IMG/VR virus record: IMGVR_UViG_3300033143_003961
Coordinates: 1-45,687 of that record
DNA: 45,687 nt
From: a virus
Reading direction: 5' to 3' (one strand)
Below, one piece after another: positions 30,063 to 40,546 of this stretch. The position numbers and the translations under genes were made by a program. Below the pieces are notes generated by a model. The model had not been told where the DNA came from and did no database searches. It was given only the letters and a program-made list of their open reading frames with translations. Within the stretch, counting starts at the first letter, position 1, and the number at the start of each line of letters is the position of its first letter.

Positions 30063-30391
30063 TTATAGATTCCATACGTTTCATTTAAAAAATTTTGCAA
30101 GATTCTTATTTCTTTAATATTAAATTCAAGATTCCTATTTATTTCTCTTATAGTCCAAACTGTTTCATCGCTACCAGTAACACTATAACCGATAAAGGAT
30201 AAGCTACCATTAGCAAGTGTAACTATTTTTACGTCTTTAATTATTATGCTTGGTAATTTTGGAACACTTTGAATCCACTTTAATCTATCATTAAAGTCAA
30301 AATAGCGCTTTAGTTTTCCGTCATAACCTCTATATGTAGCAGATAAGCTGATTGATGTTATGATAATTAATGATAGAATTATTCTTTTCAT
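30059..30391 (-). CDS. Small exported protein heading the lysis cassette
   Basis: 110 residues. Signal peptide MKRIILSLIIITSISLSA, mature beta/alpha part (YRGYDGKLKRYFDFNDRLKWIQSVPKL; EFNIKEIRILQNFLNETYGIYK). No lipobox Cys, so periplasmic rather than lipoprotein. ATGA-coupled to the barrel gene. No clear ribosome site; a TATAAT box (30400-30395) lies right before the ATG with a TTGATA 19 nt further up, perhaps giving a near-leaderless message. Function unknown. Confidence 0.65.
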   Translation of the reverse strand: MKRIILSLIIITSISLSATYRGYDGKLKRYFDFNDRLKWIQSVPKLPSIIIKDVKIVTLANGSLSFIGYSVTGSDETVWTIREINRNLEFNIKEIRILQNFLNETYGIYK

Positions 30392-30426
30392 ATTATTATA
30401 GTAACATTTATTTGCTAAATATCAAA

Positions 30427-33400
30427 TTAAAGCAATCCTTTGCGCTTTAATCCAGAATATGTTTTACGCAAAGCATAATCAACTCCATACCTATCCTTAT
30501 AAGCTCTAAGAATTTGTTTCCGCCTTTCTTTGCTAATATCTTTATTTTTTGCCCCAGTTAATAAGTTCTCTCTATTTATTGTTGATTTTTTTCTTACAAA
30601 TAAATCTATTTCTTTTTTAAAGTCACCATTATAAATTTTAGTAGCTCTTTTCTTAGATATTCTATTATCATTTAAAACTATAAGTATTTCTTTTTTTGTC
30701 ATTCCTAGTCTTTCAGCACTTTTAATTGTTTGATAGAATTTCTCATAAACCTTAGTAACGGTTTTTTCTTTTGTTTTTATATCTTCTTTTTCACCAGTCT
30801 TTTTTGCATCCAACAAATCTCTATTAAACTTATATGTTTTCCATCCTAAACTTTTCGGTATATTTGTATTTGATATTCTTGTACCCGTAAACATTGCTAG
30901 TAATTCCGTATTTGTATCATATTTTTTACCATATAAGCTATATGGGTCTGGGTTCATCCCTTTATATACTCGATATAAACTAGCTGTTTCACCAGGTTGC
31001 AGTCTACTTAATGCAAATTTCATAACATCCGCTTGTTTCTTTGTGAAATTATCTTGTGGATTATAGATTCTTCCGCCACTTTCTTTTTTATTAGACTTTA
31101 ACTGAACTAATACACCCGTTAAAATATCTATGCCTAGAAATGGAGATAGTGCCTCGACAGATGATTCTAATAATTTATCTTCCCATTTTTCGTTGCCAAG
31201 AAACGCTCTAATTGGTTTTTTTATTCCAGCTAATGGGTCCATAAAGCTCATATCGACATACTGATAAGTTAATTTGTCTTTTCCATACCACGCTAAACTA
31301 CTGTTTTTTGACCACTCTGGAACAAATTTACGCAAGTCTTCTTCCTCATCATTAGTAATGCCTAGAAGGTATCTGCTAGCCAGACTTATTCCAGAGATAA
31401 TACCATAAGCAAGGAACGTGCCAGTTATTCGTCTTGAAGCAATTCCTCTTGTTTTTGGATCTTTCATTTCTTCGCTTATTAACTTTAGTGTTTGATATTG
31501 AATTCTATATATTTCTGAACTAAAACTAACAAAAGAACCAACGATAGGGAATATTCTTAGATTTTTTATCGCTAAAGGTATTTTTGAATAAGTTGGTGAT
31601 GTGTTTGATACTATTTCCGATGCTTTTTTTTCTAATTCTGAAATAGGTTTATCTGGAAATGCTTTTTTATATCTAGCCAATTCGTTTTCATAGGAAAATA
31701 TTTTCCAGAAACTATCACCAGCTTGATATAATGAAGTTACCGCCTTAAAAGAACCTTTAATAATTCCTTCTGTTTGCTTACTAATAAACTTATTTATATC
31801 TGTATCTGTTGCATCTTTTACTATATCTTTTAATTCACCAGCCCGAACACCCTCCCCTATAACTCCTAGTTTTATAAGTTTAATAACATATTCTCGCCAA
31901 GCTTTATCCGATAGATTAAATAAATCAGTCGCAGTTGCCCTAATTGATTGTTTGAATTTTGATGGATTAACGTATCCTTGCTGTATCGCTATTATTATGT
32001 TCGATAAAAAGTTCCTAATATGAGCCGCTTGAGAAAAAACTGTTTTTCCTACCTTTACCAATCCTACAGCTTTCATATAATAACTGAACAACGCTATTGT
32101 ATTCCCTTGCGGGTTTACGCTCTCAAAAGCATCTTTTATTTCCGGTGACGTATATAGTCCATTTAACGGTGAAAATGTTTGTGAGCCTTCACTAGCTATT
32201 TGTACTTGATAAGATACTCCATCTTTTACTATTGGATCTTTAAATAGAAACTTACCCAATCCAGCAATTTTTACTTCTTCTAAAAACTTATGATTAGCGA
32301 TTAGTTCGGCTAAATTCATGACGCTATTTATATAATTAACATCAGCATCTTTATATTCTCCCCACAATGCCCTTATTTCTTGGGGTATTACTTTTCTCTT
32401 CTTTAATATATCTAATACCTTGCTACCAGCCTTAGATCCTTTAGATAAAATACTTATAGGCGTTTTATCGTAATATAATAATTCTTCAATTTTACCTTCA
32501 AGTTTTTCTTCTGATAGGGGTTTTCCTAATGACTTGTATTCTGCCCGGATAAATGCTTTAGCGTTATTCCTAATATCGGATGGTACTTTTTCCGCCCATT
32601 TTGGATCTATAAATACCCTATATGCTCTTTTAGCATAAAAGCCCAAGTTTTGCTCTATTGTTCCTATTAATTCTCCGCTCGTAACACCAGAATCAATCAA
32701 TAATTTAGATAAATTATCTATATGGCTTCTCATTTTAGTTATTATTGGCCTTAATGATTCAGGTATTTTATTTAAAGAAATTTCTCCTTTTAATGCTTGG
32801 TCTAAAACTTTTTTAGATCGCTTAGATAAGTTTTCTTTTCTTATTAGCTTTTTTAAGTCATGTATAGCAAAATTAACTTCCTGCATTTGTGATCGCACCC
32901 AAGATTCTTTTTCTCGATATAAATCGTATGCCTTTTTTGGCATTAAACCTCTACTTCTCCAATATTTTTTTATATTATTAATAAATTTATTTGCTTGTTT
33001 TGTCGGGTTCGCACCAGTTGTGTCTGTTGCTATTCCTATATATCCTGGTTTTTTTTCTTCATATAGTTCTGGTGTATCAAATTTATCAATGTCATCTACT
33101 TCTTTTTCTGTGGCTCCAACAGCTTCACTAACTTGCCCAAATAAGTCCCTTGTTTTACCTTCTTGTGTATCATCAAAAAGTTTTGGGTTTTCTTCTAACG
33201 TTTGATCTTTTTCGTATTTTTCTTCAACTTTTTTTTCAGCCTTTTCTCTTGCAACTTTCTTGGCTTTCTTTTCTACAATTTCTTTTTCTACTTTATTGGT
33301 TTTTGGCTTGAGTTCAAGTTCTTCTGGTTCGGGTCCTTCGCTTTTAGCTTTTTCCTTGTTAATGGATACGTCATTAGCTTGTCCATTACCTTCTTTGTAC

Positions 33401-36210
33401 TCTCTGATAACATCTCTAACCTCCTTTATTGTTGATCCTAAATTATATTGTTTTATGATTTCATTGATTGATTGGTCTGAAGAATTAGATATTTTTTCTA
33501 ATCCAGGATCATATTTATTTAGTTCTTCCATTGAATCTAATATGTCAGCTTTTTGTTGTTCTTTTTCAACTTCGTATCTAGTAATAAGTTCTTCTCTTTT
33601 TTGTTTAAAGCTTAGAAGTGGTTTCGATTCAGAAATATTTTCTAAAAATTGATCTATGCTTAGATTCGTCCCATTTATCCCATTAAATTCATTAACCACC
33701 TCATCTATTGGAAGTCCATTTTCATTAAACAACTTCGGTCGATCTTCAATTGCGTTATGCCCTCTAGTATCGTTATTTATCTTTATTGTATTTTTGCCAA
33801 GAAAATTTTTTACTTTAGATGAAAACCCTTCTTGTTGTTCGGCTTCTATTTCTTTACTAATTCTAACTCGATCTTCTTTCGGAATATAATCTAGCTCTTG
33901 TTTAATTTTTGCTTTTTCACTAAGAGTTTCTTTTATTTTACTTTTATAGTCTTTCGCTATTTCTAAAACAGATAAAGCATCGGATATTTTATCCATAACA
34001 ACGTGCGGATCATTCTCTTCTCCGTATTTTTCCATAAAGTCTTGATTGTTTTTATCTGTTGTAAATAAGTCTGGTCGTTGCTCCATTGCGTATTTAAACG
34101 CTTGGTTATCTCTAACATTCTCTGGTATATATACTGGTTCGGTATGTTTTTTTAACTCCTTAATTGCTATTGGTAAGTCTTTTTTTAACGACTCACCTGT
34201 TTTTCTTAATTCTATAGTTGTTTTAATTGGCTCTTCTTTAACTTTTTTTACTTCTTTTTTAGTTTTTTGTTTAGTCTTTGCAACACGTTTAACTGTCTTT
34301 TTTTTGGCAACATTCCTAACTTTAATCTGCTTTTTAGGTTTAATACTTGATTGTTCATAAATAGTCTCCTTTATCTTGTTTAGTTGATTTTCAAGCTGTG
34401 TTGCTTTATTTTTTACAATATCGCTCTCAATGTTTGTGTTGCTTAATTCGCTCAAACCAACGTCGAGTAACTCGATTGCATATTCAGCTTCTTTGTTTGT
34501 TAAAGGTTTACCGCTTTCAGCCTTGTTAATCGTATTTTCAATGTCTTTATCATAAATTGCATCAATAATACCATCTACCTTACTTAATTCTTCGTCAATT
34601 AAAGGTTTTTCAGTAGGCGTTTCACTCTCTTCTATTTCAGAATTAACCTCATTTTGAATATTTGCATCAATTTCTTTTACTATTTCTATTTTAAGTTCAT
34701 CTGTCTGATCCTTCGATTCATATTGTTGTTGCGTTTCTTGCTTGTTTCTTTCTATTTCTATATCCAAAGCTTTGTCGCCTCTAAAAGTTCGTTGTTGTCC
34801 TTTCTCATTAACAACAGTTACAGATATACCACCTTCTTTAGTTGTTGATGTTGACTCATAACTATATTTTTTTCCGTCAACGATAATTGTATCTCCGTAA
34901 TCCCTGAAGCTAACTTCGCTAACCGGAGAAACTCCAAGTTCACCAATTTTTGCGCCTAAATCTTTTGTTCCAAGTTCGTACTCCGCTGTCCCTGTATCTA
35001 AAATTAATTCACCTTCATTATCAACTTTAAGTATTCCGGATTTTCCTTCAAACATTACTTTTTTATCAACAAAAGCTGAAACAGGTTTTGCTCTCTCTTC
35101 TTCTTGCTCTTGTTTCGCCAACTCTTCGCTTGTTGGAAGTTTGCTAATTGCATCTAGTTGTTCTTTTGAAAACTTCATACCAGTTTGTTTTTGCATAGAC
35201 GAAATTTGTTCAGAAGACAATCCCCACTCGCCAGTTGAAAGTTCTCGCAAGGCAGACTCTTTTAATCCTTTGTATCCAGAAGCACCACCGACAGCGATAC
35301 TAGCAGGTGCTCCAGCAATTGCCATTGTAATAGCTGATTCCTTCCCAGCGATTAAAGCATCCTTTATAATCTTTAACGCTGACGCTGGAAGCCCTCTACC
35401 TTCTAAGTTTTGATCTAACGCAATGGCAATCTCAACAGCAGATGACTGAACTACTTGTTGAAGCATTTCTTCTGAAACATTTGTCGCCCAATCAATGCCG
35501 TATTTTTTAACTAGCACTTTTGTTATTTGTTTCGCTGTCCCTTTTATTGTTTCTTTCATTATTTTATCTAATCCGGGAACTATTTTACTTACCTGTGAAT
35601 ATTCTATTGCTGCATAAGGAGCGCCAGCTAAAATTGCTATCGGTTTTGCAAGCTTCTCGTCCACTCCCTCGTCCTTTAACATTCCGTAAGTGCTTCCAAC
35701 CCCTTGCAGATACCAAAAAGATGCTCCACCGCCGGGACCAGACACAACGCTTAATGCTGTACCAGCGCCCATGCCCGGTAATATTCTAGCGACACTCTTA
35801 ATCGACTCTTTTATGAACCCTTCTTTTGGTAATAATGATTCAATTCTGGCTTCGTATTCTCTTCTGTTTTTAGAATAATGCTCGGTTCCCATGAAAACAT
35901 CTTTTGATAACATTATGTCTTTTTTAATATCTTTAGCACCCATTTTTAATGCTGTTCTCATTGGAGTTTTACTCTTTGTTGGTCGTCCAAACGGTATTAA
36001 ATACCCTATGTCTTCTCTTGCTTTTTTAAATGATTCTTGCTCGCTTAGTTGAGGTTGTTGTTGTGGACTATAAGATGGATCAATATTGACATGTCCTTGG
36101 TATTCTGGGTACTTACTAACTATCTTAATAGTTAAATCAGTATTATCTATTGATTCATATTCTGGATATTTCGCTTTTATTTTTGTAGCAAACTCGTCTA
36201 CACTTAGCAC
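30427..36210 (-). CDS. Giant virion/ejection protein, polyvalent-like (1927 aa)
   Basis: GTG start at 36210 behind AGGAA, overlapping the previous stop. N-terminus has two KYPEY repeats (residues 12-40) seen in large phage proteins. Residues about 140-330 hold hydrophobic/Gly-rich stretches (ILPGMGAGTALSVVSGPGGGA), 400-1000 are charged coiled coils and Lys-rich linkers, 1080-1900 a large conserved-looking helical domain containing SQAAHIRNFLSN and hydrophobic FLAYGIISGISLASRYLLG. Best fit: an internal head protein ejected with DNA, in the polyvalent class (LPD-like C-part). I see no clear enzymatic motif. Confidence 0.75.
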   Translation of the reverse strand: MLSVDEFATKIKAKYPEYESIDNTDLTIKIVSKYPEYQGHVNIDPSYSPQQQPQLSEQESFKKAREDIGYLIPFGRPTKSKTPMRTALKMGAKDIKKDIMLSKDVFMGTEHYSKNRREYEARIESLLPKEGFIKESIKSVARILPGMGAGTALSVVSGPGGGASFWYLQGVGSTYGMLKDEGVDEKLAKPIAILAGAPYAAIEYSQVSKIVPGLDKIMKETIKGTAKQITKVLVKKYGIDWATNVSEEMLQQVVQSSAVEIAIALDQNLEGRGLPASALKIIKDALIAGKESAITMAIAGAPASIAVGGASGYKGLKESALRELSTGEWGLSSEQISSMQKQTGMKFSKEQLDAISKLPTSEELAKQEQEEERAKPVSAFVDKKVMFEGKSGILKVDNEGELILDTGTAEYELGTKDLGAKIGELGVSPVSEVSFRDYGDTIIVDGKKYSYESTSTTKEGGISVTVVNEKGQQRTFRGDKALDIEIERNKQETQQQYESKDQTDELKIEIVKEIDANIQNEVNSEIEESETPTEKPLIDEELSKVDGIIDAIYDKDIENTINKAESGKPLTNKEAEYAIELLDVGLSELSNTNIESDIVKNKATQLENQLNKIKETIYEQSSIKPKKQIKVRNVAKKKTVKRVAKTKQKTKKEVKKVKEEPIKTTIELRKTGESLKKDLPIAIKELKKHTEPVYIPENVRDNQAFKYAMEQRPDLFTTDKNNQDFMEKYGEENDPHVVMDKISDALSVLEIAKDYKSKIKETLSEKAKIKQELDYIPKEDRVRISKEIEAEQQEGFSSKVKNFLGKNTIKINNDTRGHNAIEDRPKLFNENGLPIDEVVNEFNGINGTNLSIDQFLENISESKPLLSFKQKREELITRYEVEKEQQKADILDSMEELNKYDPGLEKISNSSDQSINEIIKQYNLGSTIKEVRDVIREYKEGNGQANDVSINKEKAKSEGPEPEELELKPKTNKVEKEIVEKKAKKVAREKAEKKVEEKYEKDQTLEENPKLFDDTQEGKTRDLFGQVSEAVGATEKEVDDIDKFDTPELYEEKKPGYIGIATDTTGANPTKQANKFINNIKKYWRSRGLMPKKAYDLYREKESWVRSQMQEVNFAIHDLKKLIRKENLSKRSKKVLDQALKGEISLNKIPESLRPIITKMRSHIDNLSKLLIDSGVTSGELIGTIEQNLGFYAKRAYRVFIDPKWAEKVPSDIRNNAKAFIRAEYKSLGKPLSEEKLEGKIEELLYYDKTPISILSKGSKAGSKVLDILKKRKVIPQEIRALWGEYKDADVNYINSVMNLAELIANHKFLEEVKIAGLGKFLFKDPIVKDGVSYQVQIASEGSQTFSPLNGLYTSPEIKDAFESVNPQGNTIALFSYYMKAVGLVKVGKTVFSQAAHIRNFLSNIIIAIQQGYVNPSKFKQSIRATATDLFNLSDKAWREYVIKLIKLGVIGEGVRAGELKDIVKDATDTDINKFISKQTEGIIKGSFKAVTSLYQAGDSFWKIFSYENELARYKKAFPDKPISELEKKASEIVSNTSPTYSKIPLAIKNLRIFPIVGSFVSFSSEIYRIQYQTLKLISEEMKDPKTRGIASRRITGTFLAYGIISGISLASRYLLGITNDEEEDLRKFVPEWSKNSSLAWYGKDKLTYQYVDMSFMDPLAGIKKPIRAFLGNEKWEDKLLESSVEALSPFLGIDILTGVLVQLKSNKKESGGRIYNPQDNFTKKQADVMKFALSRLQPGETASLYRVYKGMNPDPYSLYGKKYDTNTELLAMFTGTRISNTNIPKSLGWKTYKFNRDLLDAKKTGEKEDIKTKEKTVTKVYEKFYQTIKSAERLGMTKKEILIVLNDNRISKKRATKIYNGDFKKEIDLFVRKKSTINRENLLTGAKNKDISKERRKQILRAYKDRYGVDYALRKTYSGLKRKGLL

Positions 36211-36746
36211 TATAATATTCCTAGAGGATCACTTTTTGAAGTTTTCTTTTTTTTGGATACAGTTGATTTGCTAGTTTTCTTTTTTTTACCGAAAATTTTA
36301 GACCAAATACTTTTTTTATCTTTTTTATCTTCTCCTAAATCTAAATCGAGTATCTCGTCTTTAGTCATTTTGGATATATCAACGCCAGATTGCTCTAGTA
36401 TTTTATTAGTTAAGACTTCTTTTGTGGCTTCGTCTAAACTTTCGTTATCTTGTACTCGTTTTAGCGATAACATTAAGTTTGACATTCTCCCCTCTGGTGA
36501 TTTTTTAAATTCAGCATTTTCTTTACTTAATGCTAACTTGTCCTCTGTTAGCTTGAATTTCTTATCTGCTAATATTTCATTAAACTTTTGCTCTCTAAGC
36601 TTTCGCTTTGACGTTTCTTCTTGCGTTGTTATATTCCGCTCGTATTGTTGCATTTGAACCTTCTTTAACTGGTAAGCATTATAATTATCAGTTCCCTCTT
36701 TAATTCCCTGTAATGCTGACCCAATTATAAGGTTTAAGTCACCCAT
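36210..36746 (-). CDS. Ejection-type helical protein (178 aa)
   Basis: ATG overlaps the upstream stop (TAATG). N-terminus MGDLNLIIGSALQGIKEGTDNYNAYQLKKVQMQQYE is typical of small internal podovirus proteins; then long charged helix and a very Lys-rich tail (SIWSKIFGKKKKTSKST). It precedes the giant protein, the order of P22 gp7/gp20/gp16-like ejection genes. Role inferred from order. Confidence 0.65.
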   Translation of the reverse strand: MGDLNLIIGSALQGIKEGTDNYNAYQLKKVQMQQYERNITTQEETSKRKLREQKFNEILADKKFKLTEDKLALSKENAEFKKSPEGRMSNLMLSLKRVQDNESLDEATKEVLTNKILEQSGVDISKMTKDEILDLDLGEDKKDKKSIWSKIFGKKKKTSKSTVSKKKKTSKSDPLGIL

Positions 36747-37252
36747 TACAAATTACCTTTACCTTTACCTTTTAAGAATATACTAGAACCAAGCTGACCA
36801 ATTCCTCGCCACAAATTAGAAGTATCTTGTCTCGATTCTTGTCGTTGACGTTCTTCTATTTGTGCTTTAAGGTTTATTTCCTGCATTTCAAGATCCATAG
36901 AAAATTTACTTCTTAAAAAGTTTCCAGTATTAGGATCAACAAATCCTTGAGAAACCATGTTTTGTAAGAATTGCTCGCTAGATAAAAGTAGTTTTTCTTT
37001 TTCAGTTTGAAAATTCATAGAAACCATTGCAAGCTCTCTGTTAAGATTAGAGAATATTTCACCAAAACCTTGTTGAGATGCACCAGTTTTTAAAGCTTCC
37101 GGTGAAAATTGAGCTAGATTAGCTTGTAAGTCCTTTGCTTGCCCAGTAGCCATTGCACCAGCTTCTCGCCTTTTAGATGTTTCTGCCACATTGAAAGAGT
37201 CCTCTATCCGCTTATATGGTACATTAAAATCTGCTTGTTGATTATCTGCCAT
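36746..37252 (-). CDS. Ejection-type helical protein (168 aa)
   Basis: GAGGTGA site. Gln/Glu/Ala-rich helices (RREAGAMATGQAKDLQANLAQF; FQTEKEKLLLSSEQFLQNMVSQGF), ending in LWRGIGQLGSSIFLKGKGKGNL, an amphipathic tail encoded by three GGTAAA repeats. First of the three presumed ejection genes behind the tail hub. Confidence 0.65.
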   Translation of the reverse strand: MADNQQADFNVPYKRIEDSFNVAETSKRREAGAMATGQAKDLQANLAQFSPEALKTGASQQGFGEIFSNLNRELAMVSMNFQTEKEKLLLSSEQFLQNMVSQGFVDPNTGNFLRSKFSMDLEMQEINLKAQIEERQRQESRQDTSNLWRGIGQLGSSIFLKGKGKGNL

Positions 37253-37261
37253 CTTTCACCT

Positions 37262-40200
37262 CTATTCGTTATTAAGCTTATATTGCACGCTTATATTGTC
37301 AATCCTTATATTTGGTGTCCCACTTACCTCTATTTGTAAATCCCGCCCACCGCTACCGGGGGTACGTCTAACTCTTGTTGTTTCTATGGCGTTAGATGTG
37401 ATGCTTGTACGAACCACATTATTGCGAGTAAAGTCATCACTGTTGCATATAAGATTATAAGATACAAAACCTTCTTCAAATTGTTCACCTCTAATATATA
37501 TTCTACTGTAATCTTTTATAAATTCAAAATCATCTGCAAAAACTTTTGATTTATAGTTGTATGAAATTTCGTTTCCAAAATCTGTAGTTGAATCAGAATC
37601 CTCTAATTGATACAAAACATGATCGCTATAATTACCAGCCAAAAGCTTATCATCAACCATTCCTATGTATTTAAACTTAGCAGGATAATGAAATTTAGTC
37701 CACGCATTTAATCTACTATCCCAAACATAAACAGTTTGAATGCTTGGAATAGATAAATAATACTTATAGTCATAATATGCTGAATAAATGTCATTTTCAC
37801 CGTCTGTAATATTTTTTAACTCATTCTCAATTGATAACGATAACTTATCCGTATAAATATTATCAAATTGCTGTATCTGCTCTTTACCAACACCGTTTAG
37901 CACTCTAACCGAATTATCCGAACCAAAATAAAATAATCCTATTTGCTGATTAGATAATTTGCCTTCAATAATACTAAATGGATACTTGCATCCGAAGTCA
38001 ACATTTAACTCTCTCGGAAACCATGTCAATATATTACTCTGAGATAAGTCAATATACCAAATACTATTCTTAAAAAAGATAACTAATCCACTAAAAAACT
38101 CAACAATCCTAACTGGCTTATCATTAACATTACGATTAACGTCTATATAGTTTAATAATGGCACAGATTCGGGTTTTCCTATTTTTGAATAGTAGACTCT
38201 GCCTGTTGATGTTAAATAGAACTGACGAGCCACGTTATAAGCTGAATCAATTGCATCTGGTGGTATATTGTTGTCAACTGCTATCGGAACCGTTGAAAGT
38301 TGAACGTCTGGAATATTGTCGTTATATGTTGTTGTTGTATTGTCTGGTATTCTTGTTAGAAAATAATATCCTTCATTGTTTCGCTGTCTGTAAATATTCC
38401 TAGCCGTAACTCTTGAAGAATTAGAAGTTGGAATGTTTACAATAATTTGTTGATCGTTTATGTTTACTAAACTATTTGCAATGTAGTAATTTTCTGTTAG
38501 CGCTGTTTCTGTTGTTAGTTGTTGATTAAGTCGTTGAGGTATGTTTAGTTTTACGCCATAAATATAATCGTCCGTTCCTGGGTGTATCTTATAGTGATTT
38601 ACTATATTAGTTGCGCTTGGCGTTGTCCAAGATACTTGTTGGCTTGATGAATAAAAAGTAGGTTCATTGTTTATGTCTATACCTAGCAGAGAGAAATCAG
38701 CACCAGGAATGCCAACATTATACAAACCACTAACCGTCTTACTTGTTCCACCAATAGTATCTTCATAAATCTTCATTGTCACAGAGTTTGGAACTGCTTC
38801 TGGGCATAACATTAGTATGTTGGCTGTAGTGCTAGTTATTGCTAAGTTAAAGAAAGGGTTAATATTATAATAATTAAAAAATGTTTTAATATTGTTAAAA
38901 CTTAAGTTATAAGAATAATTATTTATTTCTATTCGAGTAAGAACGTTTGGCCATGTAATGCATATATAATGTCCATTTCCAACAGAGATACACTCACTAT
39001 TTGGGTTAGGCTCGGTTAAAATCATTGAAACCATTATATATATCTCATTGTTTAGTATCGCAAAATCTTTCATCTTTACCTGGGTTACATTATACCTTGA
39101 CGTAAACGTCCTAGAAGTACCCCATCCAGAGACTTCGCTAGTAAGATCGATATACCCATCTGAATAAATATTGTCCTTACTTAGCGTATTGATTATCCCG
39201 AGATCAATTAAGCTTATTTTAAATAATTTATTTTCGTCATTCTCCTCAACCAATAAATATAAATAATTTCCGTCAATAATCCCTTTTTTGACTATTATAT
39301 TTTTATTAAACAAGTAGGATTGCTTAATAATATTGTTATCACTATCCATACTAAACATAAAAACTGAATTATCAGGTTCTTGTTGCATAAAATAATATAC
39401 TCCATCATTTTCTTGAAAATATATTAAATTATTAAAGTTATATGTTGTAATAGTTAGATTTATTGAGCTTATACCATTCGGATTGCTCTCAAATTCATTT
39501 TCATACTCGTATGTAACTAAATAGCTGTATGTTCCAGAAAGATTCCCTGACACGGCCAGAACAGTTAATTCGGCTATTTCTTTTGGCTCGTTATAGCCAA
39601 GATTATAAAAATCGTTCGTATATCCACTAAATAACCAATCTGTATCAGATCCAAAAAGAAAGCTATCATCATCTATGTTTGTATATTGTTTAACGTTAGC
39701 CTCTTTGTTTATTCCATCGTTAATTTGTATTTTTGAGTCAAACATGTAAACATTGTTTTGAATATCGTCTACATTTACTAATTCAGAACTTAATTCAACG
39801 TATAGCTTTTTATCTAAAGAATATATATTATTATAGATGTATTTTGCATCAAAATCATCTTTTATGTCATTAAACAAAACAGTTGCTAATGATAAGTTTT
39901 TAGTTATCATTTTGTTGAACATGTCTGTAAAGTCATAATATTGTAGCAAACCACTTGTTTTTAAATTTGCTGAAACAGTTGTATCTATAAGAGAAGTATC
40001 TATTGTATTCCAGTTTATACTAGATATTGTTATATTTTGAGATAATAAATAAAAGACAATAGATTCATTCGTACTGCTTATTTCGTCATTTATCGACCCA
40101 TACCAATAGGCATAACTTATCTCTTCTTCTAAGATTTCGTCTAATATGTTTTTAAAATCTATAACTGGGTAGTATCCAACAAAACCATTTCTAACTATAG

Positions 40201-40546
40201 CAATAGCTTCCTGTTTGTTTTTTGCTGGATCAGAAGAATCATAAGCTGGATCTCCTAGACCAACAATGCTGTTTATGTGAACCCACCTTAATTTACCATT
40301 ACCAGTATTGACAACCGCAATATCTAATTCAGGAAACTCATTATTAATAGTAGTCCCTTTTCTTTTTTGAAGACTACCCATTACTTCAAAATCCATATTC
40401 GTTATATCAACGGCTTTGTTGGCTTTTAATTTAGATTGTGAGGTCTTTGTATCTATTCCACCAGTAAAATCATTTATTCGTATATACTGATCCGAAAAAC
40501 TAATAAGCGAGACCGTAATCAGAAGATGTATTATTAATTTTAGCAC
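37262..40546 (-). CDS. Tail hub / DNA stabilisation protein
   Basis: 1094 residues from GTG 40546, chosen for AGGAG 8 nt upstream; the gene overlaps the connector by 47 nt. After the start comes DQYIRINDFTGGIDTKTSQSKLKANKAVDITNMDFEVMGSLQKRKG, the opening typical of P22 gp10-like stabilisation proteins, then long beta-propeller-like repeats and GRVYYSKIGKPES...VEFFSGLVIFFKNSIWYIDLSQ. It would plug the portal/tail. The N-terminal hydrophobic run is partly forced by the overlapping frame, so a true signal peptide is doubtful. Confidence 0.8.
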   Translation of the reverse strand: MLKLIIHLLITVSLISFSDQYIRINDFTGGIDTKTSQSKLKANKAVDITNMDFEVMGSLQKRKGTTINNEFPELDIAVVNTGNGKLRWVHINSIVGLGDPAYDSSDPAKNKQEAIAIVRNGFVGYYPVIDFKNILDEILEEEISYAYWYGSINDEISSTNESIVFYLLSQNITISSINWNTIDTSLIDTTVSANLKTSGLLQYYDFTDMFNKMITKNLSLATVLFNDIKDDFDAKYIYNNIYSLDKKLYVELSSELVNVDDIQNNVYMFDSKIQINDGINKEANVKQYTNIDDDSFLFGSDTDWLFSGYTNDFYNLGYNEPKEIAELTVLAVSGNLSGTYSYLVTYEYENEFESNPNGISSINLTITTYNFNNLIYFQENDGVYYFMQQEPDNSVFMFSMDSDNNIIKQSYLFNKNIIVKKGIIDGNYLYLLVEENDENKLFKISLIDLGIINTLSKDNIYSDGYIDLTSEVSGWGTSRTFTSRYNVTQVKMKDFAILNNEIYIMVSMILTEPNPNSECISVGNGHYICITWPNVLTRIEINNYSYNLSFNNIKTFFNYYNINPFFNLAITSTTANILMLCPEAVPNSVTMKIYEDTIGGTSKTVSGLYNVGIPGADFSLLGIDINNEPTFYSSSQQVSWTTPSATNIVNHYKIHPGTDDYIYGVKLNIPQRLNQQLTTETALTENYYIANSLVNINDQQIIVNIPTSNSSRVTARNIYRQRNNEGYYFLTRIPDNTTTTYNDNIPDVQLSTVPIAVDNNIPPDAIDSAYNVARQFYLTSTGRVYYSKIGKPESVPLLNYIDVNRNVNDKPVRIVEFFSGLVIFFKNSIWYIDLSQSNILTWFPRELNVDFGCKYPFSIIEGKLSNQQIGLFYFGSDNSVRVLNGVGKEQIQQFDNIYTDKLSLSIENELKNITDGENDIYSAYYDYKYYLSIPSIQTVYVWDSRLNAWTKFHYPAKFKYIGMVDDKLLAGNYSDHVLYQLEDSDSTTDFGNEISYNYKSKVFADDFEFIKDYSRIYIRGEQFEEGFVSYNLICNSDDFTRNNVVRTSITSNAIETTRVRRTPGSGGRDLQIEVSGTPNIRIDNISVQYKLNNE

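Noticed and set aside
30395-30425. Lysis-cassette promoter TTGATA/TATAAT
   Set aside because: The spacer is 19 nt and the start would fall inside the first codon; mentioned only as a possibility in the gene entry.
37262-40546. Signal peptide on the tail hub protein
   Set aside because: The hydrophobic start overlaps the connector gene in another frame and the true start is uncertain, so I do not count it with the exported set.
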